Shown piece after piece: positions 30,133 through 42,229 of a stretch of 64,000 nt of DNA (position 1 is its first letter; each line of letters opens with the position of its first letter). The position numbers were made by a program, and so were the translations under genes. This stretch comes from Parietichytrium sp. I65-24A (taxonomy: Eukaryota > Sar > Bigyra > Thraustochytrida > Thraustochytriidae), in NCBI GenBank assembly GCA_012862575.1, contig BLSF01000065.1, positions 182,210 to 246,209 of the forward strand. Reading direction: 5' to 3'. The notes beneath the pieces were generated by a model. That model did no database searches. It worked only from the letters and a program-made list of their open reading frames with translations, and was not told the origin of the DNA.

Positions 30133-33100
30133 GAAGTTGTTCAATAAAATGAAGATTTACTGTTAATAAGCTATCTTCGTTTTGACCTGGAGGAGCCGAA
30201 AGCAGAATCGCTTCCTTCGCTTCCATGTTGCGCATCGCTAACTTCAGATTTACCGTTTATTCTGCTCTTTTCCTTCACAACAAAGATGGGACTTATCGTT
30301 CAGCTTTTCCGGTCTGGTAGTTGCTGCACGAAAAGCTAGGCCGTTTGGACGACAGTTCATCGAGGTTTCGTACCCCGTTTCCCTTTCTCTCGCCTCCCCT
30401 TCCTTCTCCCTTCTCCTACGTTGTGGTGCAATGGACTCGGCGTAGACTCTTAGTACGAGAAAATTTTGGAAAAAGGTCAAGAGTGTGATTAGCCCTCGAT
30501 ACATAGCTCAATAAGAGTTGCATCATGTCGACACTGTGGCCGACGTCGGCTCATAGTCCATCTTTTATACAGAATGCTAGCTATCCATTTTGGAAAGAGA
30601 GTAGAAAGTGTATTTCTGCGCGAGGTTATTAGCACATCCGCTACGAGTGTAGACACTTCGGCCATGGATTCAGCTCGAGCCAAAGAGGTATCTTTACTCA
30701 CGAAACGCCTAAGACAGTCTTGACTAAGAAGGAAAGCTCAGTGTGAAGGTGGCGCAGCCGTTTCCAAGACACTTACCGTACAAGAGAGGTATGCCTACCG
30801 GGGGGGTTGGGGAAAGTCAAGAGTGGCTTTTCACGACATGTTCCAGTCGAACCTTTCACGGACGCTGTGTTACTCACTGACTTTGCGTGCACATGCAAGC
30901 ACAGTTGCGTGCCACGTGCTAGCGTGGTTCGACGGATAATTATAAGTAGTAGACAATAACTCGCACGATTCTTTCGTGGATTGAGAAATAAATGGTTCAC
31001 AGAGTCCATCCCAGATGCGCTGTGAAATGGGACCTGTGGCGGTGCCTTATATTTGTACGTAGAAACGATTAGTCGCGGTGTGGAGGCATGCTGGATTATG
31101 TCGAAGGAATGAATGAAGAATGAATGACTGATTGAAAGACAGACTGGATGGAAAAATGAATAATACATTCATTCATTTCATTCGTTCTCGGACGCTACTG
31201 GCAGTACTGATTACTGACTGTGAGGCGGCGTAGTTTCAATTCTCTACTTCGACTTGTGTACACTCGGTTCTGACTGTGAGTGCACGTCACAAATGCCCAC
31301 CTCGAAATCGTGCTCGGCGACTGTAGGGAAAACGCTCTTCTCCACACGCATCAATCCTCCGGCGGGAGGATGGTGGAGGAGGGGCAACTCCAAAGATTGC
31401 AGGAGAATGAAGGGCGTAGGGAAAGAGCAAGGGAGAGAGAAGCAGGATCTTCCGAGTCTCCTACTATGAGAACTGGCTACGGCGGTCCTTCTTTCTCCTA
31501 TGGCGACACAGAATCGTCTTACTGTAAACAGTATCAATCGTTCCCCCAAGGCTGCGGAGGGGAGTAGAAAAGTTTCTCCGAACGCTAGCGATGGAGTAAG
31601 CGCTAACTTAGTGGTGGCGTGTTGTCGTGCTGGTACTGCTTCCCTCCAAGTCCCGACCGCAGCACAAATTCAAGTCGAATTTTACAGAGTATTGTAAACT
31701 ACAATTTCAACATTCCATCTGCGAGCGACAATCTCTTGGCACTCCTCGCGAATTCATTCTCATTTCCAGTTTTTGCTGTCACTCTGTCCACCCGCGACAC
31801 AGCCGACACGGTATCTCTCCCCTAGTACTAGTACTGTACCAGCGCGTGGTACTGTTCTTTCACGGCTTTTCTGAAGTGCACGTCCTCTTCTGATACTTAT
31901 TCTTCCTATACACTTCTCCCTTTCGGCTAATTTCGGTTCAGAACACCGTTGTTTGGAAATTGGCTGTGTGGTGTTTCATTTCCGCGCTGGAAGGTTACCC
32001 TTCGTGGCAAAACGTCTTCAGAATTCAGAATTCAAACTTTTCAAAATTCAGAATTCAGAATTCAGAAGAACGGTTCAGAAGAGAGCTCTGGGGATGAACT
32101 CGCTACTTCACGCTCGCCCGGAAATACTACGACAGCGCTTACCGCAGCGATAAGCCCACCGCAACTGAATCTATCTCCTTCCGTTTTCTTTGGAATGAAC
32201 GAAGTCCAATTTGACTCACAGTCGAGTGGAAACGGAAGAAACGGAAACAACGGAAACTGTTGTAAACGGAAACTGAAATGAAAGAAAACAAAAGGAGAAT
32301 GAACAAGTTTCGCGTGCGCTTTGCACTGCTTTGCACTGCAAGATACCCTCGCCATCTCGAGCGATGCGACTCCTCTCCCCTCCACCCTCCTCCCGGATAA
32401 GTGCAAGATATTTCCTGTAGGGCCTTCTACCGACACACGGGACATTCGCGCTTTTCTTCACTCTCACATCCGACGACTTGTGACCGTGCACGCGCTAGCA
32501 CCTACTACCTCCCAGCCTGACCCGACTCGCTTTTACACATGACTTCTTAAATCCCCTACCTGACTCATAAGGATTTGTCGACCCCTTCTTCCTCCTCTTC
32601 CCTGCCATGGCACCAACAATTTTTTAATAGTTGGCAACTCTGTTCTTCCCTTTCCTCCCTCTCTTCTCCGCCCCCTCCTTCCCGCCTCTCCTTCCTTCTT
32701 CCCCTTCGTCCCAGCACATCCTCGGGGCTCCATACTAAACTGTAGTAGGCGAGTGGCGGGAGAAGAAGGAAGTTGCAGGAGAGGGAAGGAGGAGTGGTGG
32801 GAAGCATTGAAGCAGTGAAGCGGTGAGGAAAAAAGTTTGGGAGATTTGGGAGACAGAGTTGTGGAGTGCTCGCAGTCTTCTGCTTATAAAGCGAAGTTTG
32901 GGGCGAGAGTGTGAGAGAACGAAAGGAGAGAGAGAGAGAGAGAGGGCCCTGGTCCTCCCCCAAAGCGCGTCTTTATTTCCCTTTCTTACTTACACTGAAT
33001 TTGACAACTCTTCCCTTATGCTGCCTCGGTCAAGACTGCGCTAAAGTTTGAAGTATTTTTGAACGTGTGAACTTTTTGGAAAAGCGATCAAGCAATGACG

Positions 33101-35690
33101 GAAATGAATGGCAGCGTGTAAAACTCATTCCGAAAAAGAAGAACAGTTGTTTGGGTCTCGCTACTCGCAAGACGAGAAATGCTTTTCTTTAGAGTTCAGA
33201 ATTTTTTCACAGTTGAAAGGACTCAGTACTGAGTACTCTCCAACTCTTTCGCCGCACGTACGGAGCAGCCAAAGCTGTGTGCGGTTCTCATTCTAACTTT
33301 GCCAACTCGGGCGTGAGCATGCGTGAGCTATGCGGTCAATTTCATAGGCAACGCTACGCAGGCCCTGGCAGCTCTGTGACGATGAGCACATGCAACCATA
33401 AGCTCACTCATCCACTCACTCACTTTCTCACTCTTCACTCTCAAGTCGAGACGCGCCAGTGCAAAGTGAAAGAGCCTGGCGAGAAAAATGGAAAAGACAA
33501 ACAATAAAATAAAAGATAAGTTAGATGTAAACAAAGAAAACCCAACCATGTCGTCATTATTGATTTTACAGTTTTAATAGACACTGAAGCAAGTGAATAA
33601 GTGAATGAAGGGAAGAGTTGCCGAGTTGCGTGGTACGTCGCAAGCTATACACAACACACTGAGACAGGAGAGAGTGACAGACTGAGTGTTCCGGGGTTGA
33701 ATTAGCACAAGCTAAAGGGAAGAACGAAGAGCAACAACTAACTGCAAGGACTCACGACTTGTTGGTTTGCGAGAAGAACAAGAACACGAGAACACAAGAA
33801 CAAAAGACAAGACAAGACGTGACGACTGTATCAAAACTACGTTTATCGCTCACCGAAAAACCTCTCGATCGGCACGCGAGTGCAGAGTGCAGAGCCAAAG
33901 AAAGAAAGAAAGAAAGAAAGAGCGAAAGACAGGGAGACAGGTCTTTGCTTATAGCCGGCAGTGGAGAGAAACAGAGAGTGGAAAGAAGGCTTGGTACTCC
34001 TTCGGTACTCCGTCCGTACCGATACCGGTACCGTACCCGCCCACCGTGACCCGACTCACTCACTCACTCACTCACCCACTGACTGATCCACACTGGCACT
34101 GGAAGCACCGCAAGCACCGGAGAGACGAGTCGGAGGAAAGGGCAACCAAGGCGACACCACCAAAGGCAGCCAAACAAAAACAAAATAAAACACAGGAACG
34201 CACACGAGTGGTCCCAACTCGGCCGGCCTTCTCGATATCTCGCACGCACAAACGCCCGTTTCTTTGTTCCAGTTGGCCTTTCGGATAGAACAACAACAGG
34301 GCCGCTGGAGCAGACGCACTCCCGTTTTTGCAACTCCCACGCATCCTTGCCGGACCTACAGTTGGCCAACTCATCGTGCCGGGCTCGGCGACCAGAGACA
34401 AGACTTTAACTAGGGTCTCTTGCCTTTCATCAGTCCAGGAAAGGAAAAGAAAGAAACTGGAAGGAGAGGAAAGAAAAGGAAAAGGAAAGAAAAGGAAAGA
34501 AAAGGAGCGAAGAGCCTTCTCTCTCAAAGCGAGCGTCACTCCCCCAACGTCAACCTTAACCTCAACGTCAAAGTTGCATCAGCCTTGACCAGTGTCGGGA
34601 GGCCTCACTCCAAGTACAGAGCGAGCCACTGGACTGCTTTCCCAACGCCGCTGCGCGGTGAGGCCCGTGAGGGAGGAGGCACAGTGCGCGCCACTTTTCT
34701 CGGCGTAAAACCGGACCGAGGAACAGGTTTTTAAGACTCACAGCCAGTACTCGTACGCCGCTCCCTGCCGCTCGCTCCCTCTTCATCCCGGGGTGTGGTC
34801 GCGGGTCGTGACTCACACAGATCATACACTCTTCGCTCTTTGCCTTTCGCGGAAACTTGTATTGGCGCAGTGCTAGTACGCAGCATCGTTGAGTCGTCGT
34901 CGCCCATCCCTTGTGACGCACGCAAGAACTTGAAACGGCCAACCATCGCTGCAACACGCTTTTCGCGACCCCTTTTCTCATTGACAGTGAGTCTTGATTC
35001 CGTAACCATCAAGCTTCCCCCTCTTCCCCCTCTCTCCCTCCTTCCTTCCTTCCTTCCTTACGTGCCTCTCGAGCGCCATTCAGTACTCCGGAGGAGGTAA
35101 AGTATTGAGGAAAGAAGTGTTGGTGGTTGGAGTTGCAGCTGCCGTGACTGCTGTTGCTGTTGGCGCAGCGCTTGTGATTCCTTTTGGTCGGGGTTTACAG
35201 TTCAGAATTCAGAACACTTAAGAAAGCTTCTCCTCCTCGGCGGACGAGTCCAGGACGGACCATCAATTCAGCTGCCCGGAGCCGAGCGTCAGATACCAAA
35301 CCAAGAAACCGAAAGGAACCGAAACACGACTTGCGCATTGCACAGCGATAAGCTGGTAGCTTGTGTCGCTTGGCGCTGGAGCTGAAGAGCCTTGCTGTAA
35401 AAGATTGTAGAAGAATAGAAAAGCCTCTCTGCAAAGCTTGGTCTTCTTGCACAGTCGCTCTCTCCTTGTGTTTGTCTGTCGGTCTGCGCCCAAAGCTCGA
35501 GAAGCAGGTATAAGCAGGTCCCATTTTGACTCGTCGCGACATAAGTATTATTCAAAGTTTCGTCCGTTCCCCACCGGACTAGTTTCGACTGGAAGGAAAG
35601 GTAAGTTCACCGCCGTGGTCTCGACTGTCCATTGTTGGCCGTTGTTGTTGTTGTTGTTGTTGTTGTATACATTGTGTTTTGTAGAACAAG

Positions 35691-35720
35691 AGAGGGAGAG
35701 AGAGAGAGAGAGAAAGAGAC
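35691..35720. repeat. GA tract
   Basis: A (GA)n-rich purine run on the + strand, following a (GTT)n run at 35641-35666, within the gene-poor region upstream of the Gln-rich protein gene. Confidence 0.85.
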
Positions 35721-38629
35721 AGTGGGGCGCGGACTGGGTCAGACAGAGGACGACAAGCAGTAGGTCGTACCCAAGTCGCTCTGCCTTTCGCCGATGACCA
35801 AGCCGAACCGTCTGTTGTTGACTTTCGTTGTTCGTCGCCACATGCTCCCATCCATCCAACTTTCAATCTCGCATTTTACTGCAAGCTCTCGCTCGACCTT
35901 CGAGGTGCTTTCTCTCTCTAAAGAGAAGAAGAAGAAGAAAGAACACCTTCGCATTCATTCGCTCACAGTTGCGCATTCGCACTCAAGACTCCGCCGAACA
36001 CGAAAGGCTCGTGAACGAAAGAGAGAAACAAGGATTGACAGAGTGAATGAATGAGTGAATGAAAGAGATGACTCTCCCAAACGCCAAACGCCAAACGTTA
36101 TAGTCACCTCCAGTGGCTGGTAGGAGGAAGGAGGAGGGGAGGAAGAAAGTAGGAAGAGGAAGTGTGAGGCCGTTCTCATATGAGTCGATGCGGTATGTGT
36201 AGCCCATGAGAGAGAGGAAGAGAAGAAGAGAGACAGTGAGACAGTGAGAGAGAGACACAGTGAGCAGCAAGCGAGGAAAGAAGAAGAAAAGAAGAAGAAG
36301 AAGAGGGACGTATTGTGAGTGAACGAGTGAGTGAGTGAGTGAGTGAGTGAAGAAACAAGCAGCGCTGTGAAAGCACGGGAACGTTCACCTTTGCTCAAGC
36401 CTTGCTGCTCTCTAGCCTCCGCGGGGGACGTTAATCCATCGCGCTCTCCCACTCCCTCTGTCTCTCTCTCACTCTCTCTCACTGTGTGTCTGTGGCACTG
36501 GCAGTGTCAGCCAACCTGCTGTTGCATGGCACATCTGCTTTCTTTTCTTCATCCTTTTGCTGTTCTCCCCAGCCTGGCAATCTTCTCTCCTTCTTTCCTT
36601 TTTTCCTTCCTTTCTTCCTCGCTGCGGCGGAGTGGAGCAAGTGGAACAGGTACCGAGTAGCAAGGTCGCTGGTGTTCGTTCGTCCGAGGAAGACGGGACA
36701 ACTGCCTACCTACCTACCTATACCTACCTCAAGCGCCTTGTGAGCCTTCCTTGTGTGCCTGCCTGCCTTCCTGCCTTGAGGAAAGGGAAAAAAAGAAAGG
36801 TTGATCGGTGGCTGGCGCATCCAATCCCAGCAGCGTTCTCGCACAGGTAGTACTCAAGTTGGTGTGCGTTTCAGCACGGCGGTCATCGATCAAGTGGTCA
36901 ACTTGCTCGTTCGTTCACTCCTGCATTCATTCATTCTTTCTTTCATTCCACTGCTTCGCGCGACTTGGCATTAGAGTTGGAGTTTGATGTGGATTTGGCT
37001 TTGGATTTGGCTTTGGCTTCTCCTCTGTCTCTCTCTCTCTCGCTCGCTCGCTCTGCCTCTCTGTTAGCAAGACGCCCCAGACTGACTGAGAGTGAGTCGC
37101 TTACACGACTCTTGAAGACAGTATAGTTCCGGAGCCGAAAGCGAGCCTCTTCCCTCACTGGGAACGGGGAGGAGAGGAAGAAAGAATAGAGGAGAGGAGA
37201 ATAAAGGAAAGGAAGAGATACTATACGCGGTAGGCGGCGCGGAAACCTTTTTTTTCCCTCCTCGTCACACTATCACACAGTCAGTCGTCAGTCGCGCTCC
37301 TGTGCGTTCAGAGTGCTGCTGCTGTTCTTCTTTCTCTCTCTGTCGAAAGCGCCTCGAAGGTATTTTTGACCATCTCAATCTCATCGCTGTGTTGGAATTT
37401 CCGATTTTCCGGTGAGTGGCACACGTCTCGCTGCGTTTGCTACTCTGCCACAGCACGGCAGCTTGTGCTCTTACGAGATCACTGCGAGGCCGCTAAGAGG
37501 AAGCTGAAACAGACACGCCTCTTTTTTCCTCCTCTCCATCTCGCCTTTCCTTCATTCCGCTTCACAGTTCGGCTTCCCGTTCAGGACTTTCTCAAAACCT
37601 CAAATACCACCAGCTGCGTGTACGTGCAGTCCCAACGAGAGCGGCCTGTCCCCCCACGCCTCATTTTTCCTGCTGCTTCCCGGCGGAGAAGAGTGTTAGG
37701 AAAGGAAAGGAGAGGAAACAAAACGTGGAAGGAGAGTCAGAGGCAAAGACACAGCCTGTAGCAAAAAAATTCCTTTGTTGCCTCTCAACCTCTCAGCACC
37801 TGCCCTCCCGCGCGGTCTCAAGTGTTGAGTCTTGGACACCTGGTCGCGAGAAACCCTAGCAAGGACCAACTTGCCCAGCCACCCTCAACTTTGTGTTGGA
37901 TTCCCATCAATTGATTGCCTGGCGGTTGTGTGAGGTGTGAGGTGGGAGGTGGGGTGCTTTCCATCCGGGCAAAAGCGCAAAGCTTCGACTTCTGGCCAAC
38001 GAGGGAGGTATATATACTCGACTCGACACACAAGCTCGAAGCGCCGAGTCCAGACTCTTTGTGCCGCCCTTGTGACCCGCCAGGAAAACACTCTTTCTCC
38101 TCCCCTCTGCGGGAGCCATAAGGAGCTGCGCGCAGCGCACCAGCCAAAAAGTGCCGTGAGGTGTCACTTGCCTGCCCACTTTGCGAGCGCGACTGCGGTC
38201 CTTGTTCCTTTTCTTTCTGTTTTTCAGAGGGGGAGGAACGAGAAAGGCCCGGATTATTATATTGTCCACGGTCTTTTGGGGGGCGCGGCACGTAGCCTGC
38301 AAAACGACCCGAAAAGTAAACGAACAGGTGGTGCACTCAACTCAAAACATACACTCAACACCAACAACGCCCAAAAAGCTCTCACCCCGTTGACGGCAAT
38401 TTAGCTAACATTCGTGTTCCTCCCTTGCAGTTTGGTGTTCAACGCACAGTTCAGGTTAGTTCTCCATTCCAGTCACTCGGCCCGTGTTCTTGAGCTCTCG
38501 CAGACCGCTCAAGCGGCTCTTTCTCTGGCCAAGAGTTGTCTCCCTATCTATCTCGGGTTTATCGTCGCACGGCTCTCTGTTTCGTCCGGGTGGTGCGCGA
38601 AGACTGGTTGTCGTTGGAGGCGTGTTGTG

Positions 38630-40207
38630 ATGCAGAGCACAAAGCCCGGCAAAGCGGACAAACAGCTCGCCATGGGCAACAAACCTATCGACGACTCAAG
38701 GGCGAGTCAAGGGGCAAACGCGGCTTTCGCCCAGTTCGGTGGCGGCGCAGGTATTCTTCCATCTCTGAGAAATATTAAGGATGAAGAGTACAACAGTGAC
38801 TCCAGCTCATCCAACGAAAACCTGGCCCCGCAAGCAAGCTCTTCTACCGGCACGCTCAAGAGAAAACGAGGCGATGACGCACCGGTTTCTTCGTCAAACA
38901 ACAGTCACACGCTGCGCGGCATGTTTTCACTGGCTGCACCAGAAGAGAAGATGAACCCCAACGACGAGCGAAGCATAGACAGCAGCGTACACCACGGGAA
39001 GAAAGTCTTGAAGAAAGACATTGCCTCCCCACCCTCTTCACTCCAGCACGACGGCGACGATGTCGAAGAGCAGGAGCCTAGCGTTGAGCGGGGCAACTTT
39101 CAGGAAATTGACAGTGGATCCGCGCCAAACGGGAAGAGTGTCATTGAGTTTGCGCTTGAACAGAACTGGCATACATCCTATGTGCGCACTCGACACAAGA
39201 ATCTTCGCTGCTTTCCCTTCTGCTCCTCGATGCATCGCGAGAGGAGCTTTTGCGGCCTCTCCGTGAACGTCTATGTGCAGTGCCCAACCATTCAAGCCGC
39301 GCGCAAGCTTCGCCTCGTAGGTCGCTTCCGAAAGGTCCGAGATGATCCACAGGCGATGCCTGGCGATTCCCACGACAAAATTGCAAACTCGTCTAACAGA
39401 ATACCCGGCTCATTCGTCGAGCACGACCCTGCCAGGAAAATTGCCCTCTTCGAGTTTCCACCGCCGCGCAAATGGCGCTACCAGTGCGAGCAGAACAAGT
39501 ACACCACTGCAGAGTTACACACCTTCACCGCGTACATTTTCGATCAGCATAATGTCTGCACGGATGTCAAGGACTCCCCACACTTTCGCATCGTATCTGC
39601 TTGGAGACAGTCTGTCAACACTGTTTCCCGCCCGTTCAACCCACTCGTTCAGCGAAGCGCTAGCGGCGGAGGACAAGGGATGGATGCGTCCCCAAGCTCC
39701 GGCGCATTCGTGGCTGGAGCCATTTCGGGTATGCCTTCCAGCTACTTGCTGCCAACCCAGGCTGGCGCGGATAGTCTTCATGCGGGCTCCCTCCTGAAAT
39801 CAACAAGCTCCGGCTCGGCGCCTCACTCTGCCAACCCGTTCAACATGCTCCAGCCTGGCTCCGTGACCGCGGAGCAGCAAGCCTATTACCTCGCGCTCCA
39901 GCAGCGCCAGCAGCTCCTCCAGCAAATGCACATGCAGCAGATGTTCATGCCACAGCAGATGATGGACCCTCTCCTCATGGGAGGCGCTGCCGCGGGACAG
40001 CCTCCGCACGGGTTGGTAGCCCATGGGTCGGGCGGCCAACCAGGCGCAGGGCTCGGTGGTGCCCATCATCTCGGTGGAGCCGCAGCGTCCGCTTCCGCCT
40101 CTTCCTCGCAGCAGCAACAGCAACAGCTGCAAAACCCCTTCCTCCACCCGCATCAAATGTCGTATCTGGCGTCGCAGCACGGTGCTCGCGGGCCGCCCAA
40201 TCACTGA
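38630..40207 (+). CDS. Unrecognised Gln-rich, probably nuclear protein
   Basis: 525 residues from the ATG at 38630. The frame is open further upstream but only from a GTG, and that part looks like leader. I do not recognise the family. Visible parts: a Ser-rich acidic N-terminus, a KRKRGDD cluster (77-83) that could be a nuclear localisation signal, a well-structured central region of about 170 residues (about 170-338) rich in aromatic, Cys and basic residues (for example NWHTSYVRTRHKNLRCFPFC and RKLRLVGRFRKVRDD), then a Ser/Gly-rich linker and a Gln/Met-rich C-terminus with a short poly-Gln. This layout, a compact basic domain plus a Gln-rich tail, is typical of transcription regulators. That role is inference. 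A pyrimidine tract and CAG at 38430 suggest that the 5' leader may be spliced. Confidence 0.7.
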   Translation: MQSTKPGKADKQLAMGNKPIDDSRASQGANAAFAQFGGGAGILPSLRNIKDEEYNSDSSSSNENLAPQASSSTGTLKRKRGDDAPVSSSNNSHTLRGMFSLAAPEEKMNPNDERSIDSSVHHGKKVLKKDIASPPSSLQHDGDDVEEQEPSVERGNFQEIDSGSAPNGKSVIEFALEQNWHTSYVRTRHKNLRCFPFCSSMHRERSFCGLSVNVYVQCPTIQAARKLRLVGRFRKVRDDPQAMPGDSHDKIANSSNRIPGSFVEHDPARKIALFEFPPPRKWRYQCEQNKYTTAELHTFTAYIFDQHNVCTDVKDSPHFRIVSAWRQSVNTVSRPFNPLVQRSASGGGQGMDASPSSGAFVAGAISGMPSSYLLPTQAGADSLHAGSLLKSTSSGSAPHSANPFNMLQPGSVTAEQQAYYLALQQRQQLLQQMHMQQMFMPQQMMDPLLMGGAAAGQPPHGLVAHGSGGQPGAGLGGAHHLGGAAASASASSSQQQQQQLQNPFLHPHQMSYLASQHGARGPPNH

Positions 40208-41588
40208 GACTCGCGGCGCTCTCTTGCCCCCTTGGATCCCCTTGGACGCTTTTGATACGTTGCTCTGTGCCCGCCATTGGCTAGAGTCGCCCATTCTCCC
40301 CTTACGATGAGTACCATGTTTACAGACATGGGAGCAGCCTCGACCTTCAGGCTACTCACCAGTCTCTTTTCCTTTTTCCCTCCTCTCACCCAGTGCAGAG
40401 CTCGCGCAAGTCTTCAAAACTGGCGGCGAGGAAGGCCGAAGGATGAAACAAGAGAAGAAGAACAAAAGGCGGGGAAAGGACAGACGCTCTCGTTATACGA
40501 GAACGCCTTCCGTCAAACACTCGGAAGGCTGCCTCTCGGAGCGCCATTCTTTTCGCGGGGAAGGGCAATCACATTGACATATATACACACAGACATCTCT
40601 TCCATACCACGCGATCCCATAAGGCCGTCGCCGAACAAGAGCGCGCTTGAGAAAAGAGGAGAAGAGAGGAGATCCTTTTCGCTTTTCACGGTTTTGAGAG
40701 CGCTCACAGTGCGTGCCAAACCGAGCACCAAACTTGATTACACCGAGACAGAAATATGTGAACATACCTCCAGCCCAGCCCATGCCCGCCTGATACCATC
40801 ATACACAATCCACCGGTGACCTTTGCTGCTCTGGAGCGAGCTAGCAGGGTCCATTGTCGTCTATATACCCCTGTCCATTTATACTGTTTTGCCGCTTGTC
40901 TCACTTGACCTCGTCTTTTTATTTTCGGTATACTCGTAGAGCATGTGTCGCTTCCATTTATATACACCAAAAATATATATACTCTTTGATGAAACGTTCA
41001 CAACCGAACTGGCTTGCAAACCGTCTCGTCTCAATACTCAGGCATCCTCAGGTTCACCTGATGCACTGCAGTCCATTGAACAGTTGCCGTATAGCACTTT
41101 TTCGCAAACAACGCTTGACAACATGAGGCAATTTTCCGCCCGACTCCAAAGTACTACCGGTACCATGAGCTCGCTCACTGCCAAGAAGCAAGAAGCAATC
41201 ATAAGCAATCCATGTCATGTCATCTCATCTCACTTCTCATTGTTTTTCTTTGAGAGATAGTGGGCTGCGGGAAAGTGAAAATGGATTTTTGATACAGTTC
41301 TGTCCACCAGTTAACCAAGAGCATAGTTGGACGAGTAGGTGTAGCGATCCTCTTGCTAGTCGGCCTGGCCCACAGCGAATGACTGACAAGACATACCTTC
41401 AAGTGCTCAGTGAGAGCGATACGGGATAGTGGTGACTGCAGGTAGGAATTGAGCGATTGTCAAGATGTGATAGTCACAATAGTCACCACCTGAAGATGGC
41501 GACGACAGAAAAACTTGAGCGGGCGGGCCGCCCGCAACCAGAAGTGCGGGAACAGGATCCTTGGCTTTCGATGGAAGTGACATAGGTT

Positions 41589-42228
41589 AGTTGATGAAAA
41601 TAAATTCGAGTTGACGTGAATGTTGATGATTGAGTGAAGCGTTAGTTGTTATGGCAAGTTGGTATCGTCTTGTTGCACTGGAAGTTCCACCATGTGATTT
41701 TGTCCTGGCGGCCAGTGGAGATGGGCGTCTCGATGCGCAAGAGCTAGGCGGTGGCCAAAGTCATCTTTGACCATGAAGTCGTCAAGTTTGGCGTGCTCAA
41801 GAAAGTCGTCTTGGTTCTGGTCTGCAAGTGTTTTGAGCTTTTGGATCTCTACGTGAGGTTCGTTATGGGTGAGGGCAAGTAGGTATCTTGCGATTGGCGC
41901 ACGGGAGTCGAAGCAACGTTGGAAATTGTCGGCGGCATTTTCCGAGGCGGCTGTCACGAAGGTGAGCACATGTTCTAGATGGGGTCGTATAGCTGGAATT
42001 GTTCAAAGCCCGAAGTCGACCATTTTTCGGCCTATGAAAGAATAATCTCCACAGAGGGAGTGACAAGCCATCGAGCAAACTCAGTGGAAACGACGAGGTT
42101 TTCGTAAAGGATGGTTGCAAATTCGCTAAATTGTCTGTGAAGTCTGTGAAGAGCAGTATTCTCTGCCTCGTGAAGAGAAGAAGGTCAGTGCTTCCGCACT
42201 TCCAATGACAAAAAAAAAAGGAGGTAGG
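41589..42228. repeat. Duplicated block, copy 1 (contig end)
   Basis: A 640-base block ending at the single N (42229). It is nearly identical to 42230-42855. Differences seen by eye: a 1-base A-run change at the left end, a 13-base segment (in 42081-42096) absent from copy 2, and four substitutions (near 41870, 42034, 42167 and 42203 in this copy). Confidence 0.95.
41649..42164 (-). pseudogene. Possible broken coding remnant in duplicated block
   Basis: On the minus strand, two protein-like stretches lie in different frames. One, at about 42164-42028, includes LHEAENTALHRLHRQFSEF and stops at TAG. The other, at about 41990-41649, reads EHVLTFVTAASENAADNF onward and stops at 41649. Neither begins with a credible ATG. 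Copy 2 repeats them, but its 13-base deletion shifts the first frame. I recognise no family. It may be a decayed gene, two exons of an uncalled gene, or chance. Confidence 0.3.
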
Positions 42229-42229
42229 N

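Larger units (their letters stand above)
25505..38629. other. 13.1 kb stretch with no supportable gene
   Basis: The longest frames (177 residues at most) have no recognisable family and no consistent composition. The first part (25.5-31 kb) is AT-rich. From about 31 kb the DNA becomes strongly purine/pyrimidine asymmetric with simple repeats: GA tracts at 32926-32945, 35691-35720 and 36203-36260, AAAG repeats at 33897-33922, (GTT)n at 35641-35666, and GAATTCT heptamers near 25951 and 32020-32068. The last 3 kb carry splice-like sites, GTAAGT at 35601, GTGAGT at 37412 and a pyrimidine-rich CCTCCCTTGCAG ending at 38430, that could form a spliced 5' leader of the gene at 38630. No tRNA or rRNA was recognised. 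Confidence 0.6.
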
